A DNA stretch of 21,783 nucleotides. Source: an uncultured Bacteroidales bacterium. Lineage in GTDB: Bacteria > Bacteroidota > Bacteroidia > Bacteroidales > UBA932. The position numbers were made by a program, and so were the translations under genes. Location of the stretch: contig CAKVDS010000044.1 of the NCBI GenBank assembly GCA_934726455.1, positions 1 to 21,783 on the forward strand. The letters run 5' to 3'. Numbering within the stretch: position 1 is the stretch's first letter; each line of letters starts with the position of its first letter. Of this stretch, positions 15,794-21,146 are shown piece by piece. The notes beneath the pieces are model-generated. The model searched no databases, was not told where the DNA came from, and saw only the letters and a list, made by a program, of their open reading frames with translations.

Positions 15794-16755
15794 AGACAGT
15801 CTCCCTTTTCTGTGGGTGTGGCGGGATGGATTTAGGGCTTGTGGGAGGCTTTGATTATCTGGGGAAAAGATATGCCAAGCTGCCATTTGACATCATAAAA
15901 GCGGTTGATAATGACCCGTACTGTACGAAGATATACAATGACAACTTCAAGACACAATGTGAGATTGCCGATGTAAAAGAACTGGATGCAACTACGTTGG
16001 ATGATTTCGACTTGTTGGTCGGTGGTTTCCCTTGTCAGTCGTTTTCCATATCTGCACAGAATCCTCCACGGCTTGGCTATAAAGATGACAGGGGGAAGCT
16101 TTTCTTTGAGATGGTCCGTATCTTGAAGGAGAAGCAACCGATGGCATTCATTGCCGAGAATGTCAAAGGCTTGCTCTCTGCTAATAAAGGCAAGGCATTC
16201 CCTATGATTATCAAGGAGTTTGAGAAAGCCGGGTATCATGTGACGTATAAGTTGCTTCTGGCTTCGGACTATGGTGTTCCACAGAAAAGGGAGCGCGTGA
16301 TAATTGTCGGATTTAAGGATGAGGCAATGTTGAAATCTTTCTCATTTCCGGATTCGTCAAAAATCAAGCATGTCCTTCATGATGTCATTGACAAACAGGC
16401 TGACAATGAAGAGAAGTGGTTTTTCAGCGAAAAGGCTGTGGCCGGTATGCTGAACGTCAAAGATAAGATGAACAAAGGACGCATCCAGGAACTTGACAAG
16501 CCTTGTAATACGATCAGTTCCCATCTTGCAAAAGTGAGCCTGAATTCCACAGATCCGGTTCTGTTTATCAATGGTCGGTACAGACGCTTTACACCGCGTG
16601 AAGCAGCGAGAATACAGTCATTCCCAGAGTCATTTACTATTACAAGCGTATCTGATTCAAAACAATACAAGGCTATCGGAAATGCTGTTCCTCCTGTTTT
16701 GATGTGGTATGTTGCAAGGGCCGTGTCCAATGCGTTAGAATCTTCTATGCGATGA
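15778..16755 (+). CDS. DNA (cytosine-5-)-methyltransferase, second of two
   Basis: This 325-residue C5-cytosine methyltransferase shows motif I VSLFCGCGGMDLG (about residues 8-20), motif IV GGFPCQSFS with catalytic Cys86, motif VI IAENVKG with Glu127, motif VIII PQKRERVIIVG, and motifs IX/X EAARIQSFPES and KAIGNAVPP. It clearly differs from the first methyltransferase, so it is not a recent duplicate; the two probably modify different strands or sites. The ATG at 15778 overlaps the last 16 bases of the nuclease gene in another frame, so translation is coupled. The gene ends 45 bp before the left copy of the flavin reductase gene; no strong terminator is visible in between. Confidence 0.93.
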   Translation: MAATIKTVSLFCGCGGMDLGLVGGFDYLGKRYAKLPFDIIKAVDNDPYCTKIYNDNFKTQCEIADVKELDATTLDDFDLLVGGFPCQSFSISAQNPPRLGYKDDRGKLFFEMVRILKEKQPMAFIAENVKGLLSANKGKAFPMIIKEFEKAGYHVTYKLLLASDYGVPQKRERVIIVGFKDEAMLKSFSFPDSSKIKHVLHDVIDKQADNEEKWFFSEKAVAGMLNVKDKMNKGRIQELDKPCNTISSHLAKVSLNSTDPVLFINGRYRRFTPREAARIQSFPESFTITSVSDSKQYKAIGNAVPPVLMWYVARAVSNALESSMR

Positions 16756-16796
16756 TACTTGTCACATCATTATTAAGTAATTGCACTTATTTTTAC

Positions 16797-17106
16797 GAAT
16801 ATGAAAACTTTTGACTCAAAACCATGGGTGCTCCCGCAGCCGGTGCTTATCATCGGCACCTACGACAAGGACGGTACACCGAATGCGATGAACGCAGCCT
16901 GGGGCGGCCAGTGGGACGCAGGGCAGATATTCATATCGATGGGCGTGCATGCCACGACAGACAACCTTGAAAGGGACGACGAGTTCACGGTGGCTTTCGC
17001 GACCGCCCAGACCATGACGGCAGCCGACTATGTGGGCAATGTCAGCGGACGGAAAGTGGCCGACAAAGTCGGGCAGGCGTTCTCGGAGTACAAGAAACTG
17101 TGACGA
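16797..17106 (+). repeat. Left direct repeat (flavin reductase copy with internal deletion)
   Basis: Bases 16797-17066 are identical to 18946-19215 (270 bp, from 4 bases before the ATG), and 17061-17106 are identical to 19468-19513. The 258 bp between these blocks in the right copy are missing here. The joint falls in the 6-bp microhomology CGACAA, present at both edges of the missing segment. Upstream flanks differ at the base before position 16797. Downstream, about 10 of the next 13 bases still match. Confidence 0.93.
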
Positions 17107-17126
17107 GCCCTGCTGCAATGATATAA
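16801..17126 (+). pseudogene. Flavin reductase-like gene, left copy with in-frame internal deletion, plus scrap of the next gene
   Basis: The frame 16801-17103 encodes 100 residues: the first 89 of the intact protein (18950-19510) joined to its last 11 (GQAFSEYKKL end). Eighty-six codons are missing from the middle, which removes the C-terminal half of the FMN-binding split barrel, so normal function is unlikely although the frame is intact. After the stop, a GTG at 17100 begins a short frame reading MTSPAAMI then stop (17124-17126). This matches the start of the winged-helix protein that follows the intact copy (MTNPAAIR). The duplicated unit therefore reached into the next gene. No TAnnTTTG box precedes this copy. 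A small expressed 100-residue protein cannot be excluded. Confidence 0.85.
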
Positions 17127-17198
17127 ACGCGATTCATGGTTCTAGTCAATGCAACGTAGAACAAACGGCGTTCTTCTGCGCATGGAACGACACACAAA

Positions 17199-18098
17199 TC
17201 AGTGGAAAATCTTTTCAAGTTTAGCTGCTTCTTCTTTCAACTTTGACGGATTCTTTGTCATCAATCTCATAAGATTCTGCAGTTTCCAATTCACTGATGG
17301 ATAGTTTTGAAAATACTCAAAGTCAAAATGTTTCCAATCAGGTTCAGCATTTTCAAAGCTGAGCAGAAATTCCTTGTCAGCAGGTGTCATTAAGGAGTTG
17401 ACAGCTGAAATCAAGCGAACCCTCGCCTGCTCGAAATCTGCATAAGTAAAGTCTATGTCTGTCATGCCTATGAACTGATTGGCAAGAGCATCACGCCGGT
17501 CAATCAGGCTCGGTGCGAGTGATTCGCGTATTGGACGTTCGCTGCCAAGCAGGCAAAACAGAAGGCCTTCTCTTGTGTCGGCTATCGGATATTGCATATA
17601 CTTCACATCAAACAAGTCACGCGGATGTTGGCGGGACAAAGCTGCCGCAATCTTTCCTCCATATAGCAATGTCATCGGAACGATATCCGTTTCACAATAA
17701 AGTCCAAACTCGTCCTGCGCTTTTTCGCAGACAGGTTTTCGGATTACATCACCACCCACTATGCCTCGTTTAGTCTGATTGACCTCTATCTTTATTTGCC
17801 GTCCTTGGTATTCACATAGCAACTTGCTGGTTTCCGGTTTCTCAACAATGTGTATTCCACGGAATGCCTTTTTTGCTTTCTCAGCGACAGATTTCAAATG
17901 TTCAGTGATATGAGCTATGCTTGAGATCCTGTCTTCCAATGGAATGTATGTCAAATCTATATCTACTGAATATCGAGGCAGATTGCTTACAAACAAATTG
18001 ATTGCCGAGCCACCATGGACAGCAAAAACACCTTCTTCTGTAACAAGCGGCATCATCCTTAAGAGGATTTCCACTTTCTTTGCATATTCATTATTCAT
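17199..18098 (-). CDS. abiEii: AbiEii-type toxin, nucleotidyltransferase (type IV toxin-antitoxin)
   Basis: This 299-residue DUF1814/AbiEii-family nucleotidyltransferase shows the polymerase-beta-like motif VHGGSAINLF (GGS at residues 29-31) followed by SVDIDLTYIP with Asp46 and Asp48. A later acidic residue lies in KIEVNQ (Glu105), and YGGKIAAAL...HPRDLFDV carries Lys149 and Asp161, as in the family. In characterised AbiE systems the toxin transfers nucleotides to tRNA or a similar target and blocks growth, giving bacteriostasis and sometimes phage abortive infection. Its start overlaps the end of the antitoxin gene by 8 bases, so the pair is translationally coupled in the usual antitoxin-first order. 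It is AT-rich relative to the flanking flavin reductase copies. All motif residues I expect are present, so it is probably active. Confidence 0.9.
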   Translation of the reverse strand: MNNEYAKKVEILLRMMPLVTEEGVFAVHGGSAINLFVSNLPRYSVDIDLTYIPLEDRISSIAHITEHLKSVAEKAKKAFRGIHIVEKPETSKLLCEYQGRQIKIEVNQTKRGIVGGDVIRKPVCEKAQDEFGLYCETDIVPMTLLYGGKIAAALSRQHPRDLFDVKYMQYPIADTREGLLFCLLGSERPIRESLAPSLIDRRDALANQFIGMTDIDFTYADFEQARVRLISAVNSLMTPADKEFLLSFENAEPDWKHFDFEYFQNYPSVNWKLQNLMRLMTKNPSKLKEEAAKLEKIFH

Positions 18099-18849
18099 AT
18101 TCTGCCAACTCTGATGGAATTATTATCCTGTATTTTCCTATATATTTTCCAGCCGGGGCTATCAGCCGATCTCCCTTGCCCAAATCTATTTTTGAGACAT
18201 TGAGAGCATGGAACCATTGATGCCCGGATTTCTCCGCCATATACAGGAACAGACGTTTGACCTTAACTGAGGAACATTCCTCCAATAGTTGTTGAACGAG
18301 TTTTGGCCTTAATGTAGTCAGCATCTCCATAATGTAATAGGCATCCATCAAAGAGTAGCTTGACGGTGCCAGATGCAGACATTCCATAAACGCCCGTTCT
18401 GGGCTGGAAATAAGAAGTTTATGACTGCGGTAATCATATTCTTCAAGTCCTGTTCCGTCGCCGAATACGGATGTAGTGAAATATCTTATGACCCTATCCC
18501 ATTCTGCTTCCAGAATCCACCCGGGAAGCCTTTGTCCTGATGATGTAAATAGGTACGCAAGAGGTTTGCCCATAGCAACAAAATGAGAGTAGCCACGCAG
18601 ATCCAACGCTGATGATGCCCCTACATGGCACCTCTTTCCAAGCTGCGCATTATATGATGCGACTGCAACATAAAGAGACGATGCACTGCCTTCAAATTTA
18701 TATACGCCATTTGCAACCCTCTCAAGCCATCCACTCCTGACATAAAGAGTCTGCTCCTTTCTGTCTATGCCTTGTTCTGCAAGCCATGAGGAGAACAGCA
18801 GCGAATCTTGTGGGACCAAACTTAATATTTTTTTAATTTTTGTTGCCAT
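18091..18849 (-). CDS. abiEi: AbiEi-type antitoxin / transcriptional autorepressor
   Basis: This 252-residue protein has an N-terminal winged-helix-like segment (about residues 1-60: PQDSLLFSSWLAEQGID, LYVRSGWLERVANGVYKF) followed by the AbiEi antitoxin region with GASSALDLRGYSHFV and ISSPERAFMECL. In the type IV AbiE systems this protein represses its own promoter and neutralises the AbiEii toxin without forming a stable complex. It is first in the minus-strand operon and overlaps the toxin gene by 8 bases. A palindrome and a -7 box lie directly upstream of its ATG, which fits autorepression. Length and domain order match the family. The antitoxin/toxin assignment rests on motifs and gene order. 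Confidence 0.88.
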   Translation of the reverse strand: MATKIKKILSLVPQDSLLFSSWLAEQGIDRKEQTLYVRSGWLERVANGVYKFEGSASSLYVAVASYNAQLGKRCHVGASSALDLRGYSHFVAMGKPLAYLFTSSGQRLPGWILEAEWDRVIRYFTTSVFGDGTGLEEYDYRSHKLLISSPERAFMECLHLAPSSYSLMDAYYIMEMLTTLRPKLVQQLLEECSSVKVKRLFLYMAEKSGHQWFHALNVSKIDLGKGDRLIAPAGKYIGKYRIIIPSELAEYE

Positions 18850-18850
18850 A

Positions 18851-18874
18851 GCGGTAATTATTACCGCAAATATA
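18851..18874 (-). promoter_or_regulatory. abiE promoter with palindromic operator
   Basis: GCGGTAATTATTACCGC (18851-18867) is a perfect inverted repeat with 8-bp arms around one base. It starts 1 bp upstream of the antitoxin ATG (18849). On the minus strand a TATATTTG -7 box occupies 18867-18874, abutting the palindrome, so the palindrome covers the expected start site. This is where an autorepressor such as AbiEi would bind. Confidence 0.65.
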
Positions 18875-18917
18875 ACAAATATTAAAGAGATGCCATGTTT
18901 CTTATGTCCAGTTTATG

Positions 18918-18925
18918 TATATTTG
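18918..18925 (+). promoter_or_regulatory. -7 box (TATATTTG) for the intact flavin reductase
   Basis: TATATTTG lies 24 bp before the ATG at 18950, followed by GAGAAG, a possible ribosome binding site. It lies outside the segment shared with the left copy (which begins at 18946), so only the right copy carries this promoter. It points away from the abiE promoter 44 bp to the left. Confidence 0.5.
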
Positions 18926-18945
18926 CCATAGCTTTAAAACGAGAA

Positions 18946-19513
18946 GAATATGAAAACTTTTGACTCAAAACCATGGGTGCTCCCGCAGCCGGTGCTTATC
19001 ATCGGCACCTACGACAAGGACGGTACACCGAATGCGATGAACGCAGCCTGGGGCGGCCAGTGGGACGCAGGGCAGATATTCATATCGATGGGCGTGCATG
19101 CCACGACAGACAACCTTGAAAGGGACGACGAGTTCACGGTGGCTTTCGCGACCGCCCAGACCATGACGGCAGCCGACTATGTGGGCAATGTCAGCGGACG
19201 GAAAGTGGCCGACAAGGTCAGCCGGACCGGATGGACAGCCGTCAAGGGCGAGAAGGTGAACGCGCCGGTGTTTACCGATTTCCCGATGACCCTCGAATGC
19301 CGGGTGGCCAGGAAAATCGACCCGAGCAGCACGGGGTTCTTTCTAGTGGGGGACATTCTCGCAGTCCGCGTGGATGAGAAGTACCTCGCCGAGGACGGAC
19401 TGCCGGATATCGAGAAGATGCAGATCATCGTCTTCGACCCGGTTCACCACGGTTACGTGCAGCTCGGCGACAAAGTCGGGCAGGCGTTCTCGGAGTACAA
19501 GAAACTGTGACGA
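18946..19513 (+). repeat. Right direct repeat (intact flavin reductase copy)
   Basis: This is the counterpart of 16797-17106. The first 270 bp and last 46 bp are identical to the left copy; the 258 bp between (19210-19473 less one CGACAA) are present only here. The two copies are in direct orientation 2,149 bp apart and bracket the abiE pair, so recombination between them would excise it. Confidence 0.93.
18950..19510 (+). CDS. Flavin reductase family protein (flavoredoxin-like), intact copy
   Basis: This 186-residue FMN-binding split-barrel protein has the family's N-terminal pattern: PQPVLIIGTYDKDGTPNAMN, then AAWGGQWD, ISMGVHATTDNLERDDEFTV and the C-terminal FDPVHHGYVQLGDKVGQAFS. Family members bind FMN and reduce it, or use it for electron transfer or small-molecule reduction in the cytoplasm; the physiological partner is unknown. 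Length is normal. The stop TGA overlaps the GTG start of the winged-helix gene (GTGA), so the two are translated together. GC-rich codon use fits the resident genome, unlike the abiE and methyltransferase genes to its left. The same gene begins again at 16801 in a deleted form. Confidence 0.9.
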   Translation: MKTFDSKPWVLPQPVLIIGTYDKDGTPNAMNAAWGGQWDAGQIFISMGVHATTDNLERDDEFTVAFATAQTMTAADYVGNVSGRKVADKVSRTGWTAVKGEKVNAPVFTDFPMTLECRVARKIDPSSTGFFLVGDILAVRVDEKYLAEDGLPDIEKMQIIVFDPVHHGYVQLGDKVGQAFSEYKKL

Positions 19514-20550
19514 ATCCCGCTGCAATAAGGCTCCTCTCACAACAACTCATCAGCCCGCAATTCTCTTCACCCGCCGATGTCGTCTCTTTCATGGGTGCGA
19601 TGCAGGCGCAGGAATACAAGATGATGCGATGGGCTGTGGCCATGCGTACATCCGCCCCGTCAGCCGAAGCGTTCCGGCTTGCATACGACAGGGGCGAAAT
19701 CATCAGAACACATCTGCAGAGAGCCACCTGGCAGTTGATTTCCAAGGAAGACTACTGGTGGATGCTGCGTCTGTGCGGGGCTAAAAGTGAAGCCGCGCTC
19801 AAGGGGTGGATGCACACGAACGGCATCTTCATCGAGAATGATGAGTTGCTGAAAATACGGGAATTGCTGATACGGACAGCTGGAGAATACGGCAGCGTCA
19901 CAAAGGAAGACTTTGTCCGGGCGCTTGCGGAAAACGGCATCAGGATGGATGCCCACAGGCTCTCATATCATATCCGGCTCGCTGAGATGTCCGGGACTCT
20001 GTGCAGCGGAAAACTCCTTCCGCAAAAAGCTTCCTATTCTCTTGTCTCTGACAAGATAGGCCCGGAACACTCCGGTCCGGAAAGGGACGAGGCATTGTCA
20101 ATGCTCGCCAGAAAATACTTCCAGAGCCACTCACCGGCAACACTTGAGGATTTCGTCTGGTGGTCGGGACTCAACACCGGAGACTGCCGGAGAGCGCTGA
20201 CCATTCTTGGCAGTGAGATTGAGACCGTGACATTCGGAGAACGCAAGTTCCACATCCACAATTCCTGCCGTACGCGCGGCTTCCGCAAAGGCACCGTGCA
20301 TCTGCTGCCTCCATACGATGAATATCTGATCGGATACAAGAGCCGGGACATTTCCCTTGATCCGGAATTCTCCCACAAGGCCCACAGCGGCAACGGCATC
20401 TTTTACCCCGTAGTGCTCTCTGACGGCATTGTCTGCGGCAACTGGAGGGCATCAGGCTCCGAAGTGAAGTTCGAATTTTTCGGGGACACAGCGCCTTCTA
20501 CCGAACGGGCGTTGGAAATCTGGTCCCGGTTTGCCGGAGGGAAAGTCTAG
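19507..20550 (+). CDS. Winged-helix DNA-binding protein of the HTH_42 / AlkZ-like family
   Basis: This 347-residue protein is best started at the GTG at 19507, which overlaps the flavin reductase stop (GTGA). The deleted left copy keeps the same GTG and first codons, supporting this start. The N-terminus has FMGAMQAQEYKMMRWAVAMR, then IIRTHLQRATWQLISKEDYW, and the C-terminus HLLPPYDEYLIGYKSRD and GNWRASGSEVKFEFF, all typical of HTH_42 (PF06224) proteins. The family includes AlkZ/YcaQ-type DNA glycosylases that excise bulky or crosslinked bases. The Gln33-Ala-Gln35 motif matches the QxQ catalytic motif described for AlkZ. Glycosylase activity is therefore possible but unproven, as many members are uncharacterised. 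Coupling to a flavin reductase is unexplained. Confidence 0.82.
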   Translation: MTNPAAIRLLSQQLISPQFSSPADVVSFMGAMQAQEYKMMRWAVAMRTSAPSAEAFRLAYDRGEIIRTHLQRATWQLISKEDYWWMLRLCGAKSEAALKGWMHTNGIFIENDELLKIRELLIRTAGEYGSVTKEDFVRALAENGIRMDAHRLSYHIRLAEMSGTLCSGKLLPQKASYSLVSDKIGPEHSGPERDEALSMLARKYFQSHSPATLEDFVWWSGLNTGDCRRALTILGSEIETVTFGERKFHIHNSCRTRGFRKGTVHLLPPYDEYLIGYKSRDISLDPEFSHKAHSGNGIFYPVVLSDGIVCGNWRASGSEVKFEFFGDTAPSTERALEIWSRFAGGKV

Positions 20551-20563
20551 ATTCTCCCGGGCG

Positions 20564-20613
20564 GGGTCTGGGCTGGGTCTGGGCTGGATCTGGGCTGGGT
20601 CTGGGCGGGATCT
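20564..20613 (+). repeat. 11-bp tandem repeat, about 4.5 copies
   Basis: The unit GGGTCTGGGCT occurs at 20564, 20575, 20586 (GGATCTGGGCT) and 20597 (GGGTCTGGGCG), with a half unit GGATCT at 20608-20613. It begins 13 bp after the winged-helix stop codon. It is G-rich on the + strand, with regularly spaced GG/GGG runs. No coding role is apparent. Confidence 0.9.
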
Positions 20614-20615
20614 AC

Positions 20616-20723
20616 GTTATAGCGTTTTTCGTTGATTCTGCTATAACCCGGGAAAGAAAACGCCACTGGCGGGCGATTCATGGATCGGGTTATAGCATTT
20701 CGCCGTCTTTTTGCTATAACCCG
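20616..20723. repeat. Two hairpins built from four alternating copies of one arm (GGGTTATAGC)
   Basis: GTTATAGC (20616-20623) pairs with GCTATAAC (20640-20647). CGGGTTATAGCA (20686-20697) pairs perfectly with TGCTATAACCCG (20712-20723). The right arm of the first hairpin also continues into CCCG, so it could pair with the left arm of the second. The alternating arrangement resembles REP/BIME-type repetitive extragenic palindromes. There is no T-run directly after the stems, so they are not standard terminators. Confidence 0.85.
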
Positions 20724-20750
20724 TCTGCATGCTCCTAAAGGCTGTCGCCC

Positions 20751-20794
20751 GTGTCCGCCTACGTCCACCTACGTCCGCCATACCATGTCCGCCC
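20751..20794 (+). repeat. Degenerate 10-bp tandem repeat
   Basis: Units GTGTCCGCCT (20751), ACGTCCACCT (20761) and ACGTCCGCCA (20771), then after 4 bases ATGTCCGCCC (20785-20794). Each keeps GTCC and a following CC. It lies between hairpins in the non-coding stretch; function unknown. Confidence 0.7.
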
Positions 20795-20798
20795 ACAC

Positions 20799-21047
20799 AG
20801 GTTGGGGTGTTTTTGGCGGTTTTCTCCCCAACCTTACGGAGACATGGCCGCGCAGCTCATGGATATGTGCACCGAGACAGGCGCGTCCTCGTAGTCTCGG
20901 CCAGGTAGGAGCCGATTCCGGGCTTTCCGCTCCCACCTGAACACCCCACCTGCTCCACACGGCATTCTGAGGCACTCCCCCTTTCCAGGTGTGAGCCTAT
21001 TTGGCAAAACATGCTCCCACCTGATTTCGCATCCGGACAATGCCGGA
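20799..21047. repeat. Array of five further hairpins in the non-coding stretch
   Basis: Perfect or near-perfect stems occur one after another: AGGTTGGGG/CCCCAACCT (20799-20834); CCGAGAC/GTCTCGG (20872-20900); CAGGTAGGAGC/GCTCCCACCTG (20902-20939, one mismatch); CAGGTGTGAGC/GCTCCCACCTG (20986-21023, one mismatch); TCCGG/CCGGA (21032-21047). The third and fourth are both 38 nt with 11-bp arms and 16-nt loops. They share an identical right arm and have unrelated loops. With the repeats at 20564-20794 these fill most of 20551-21146, in which I see no credible gene. Confidence 0.8.
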
Positions 21048-21100
21048 AACAGTATAACCAGAATTGATTACGGCGGTTGGCATTTACCAACTTTTTGGTA

Positions 21101-21131
21101 TTGACCATAATAACGCAACAGGGTATTTTTG
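21101..21131 (+). promoter_or_regulatory. Promoter of the membrane protein gene
   Basis: A -33-like TTG (21101-21103) is followed after 20 bp by a -7 box TATTTTTG (21124-21131), both close to the Bacteroidota consensus. The ATG at 21147 follows 15 bp later. Confidence 0.55.
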
Positions 21132-21146
21132 TTAAAAAATACGATC

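Noticed and set aside
16797..19513. Insertion-sequence-type target duplication around abiE
   Set aside because: The repeats are 270 bp of a host gene rather than a few bases, and no transposase, terminal inverted repeats or integrase lie between them.
20661..20675. GCCACTG followed by a GC-rich segment, recalling the B12 box of a cobalamin riboswitch upstream of a transporter
   Set aside because: The other conserved parts of the riboswitch are not found at proper spacing, the bases upstream are an 11-bp tandem repeat, and the box lies almost 500 bp before the next gene.
20680..20940. Small open frame in the hairpin region
   Set aside because: Its sequence follows the repeats and hairpins, it has no promoter or ribosome binding site, and composition looks random.
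20616..21047. Integron attC sites or a CRISPR array
   Set aside because: The arms do not fit the attC core (GTTRRRY), no integrase or cassette genes are present, repeats differ from one another and spacing is irregular, and no cas genes are seen.
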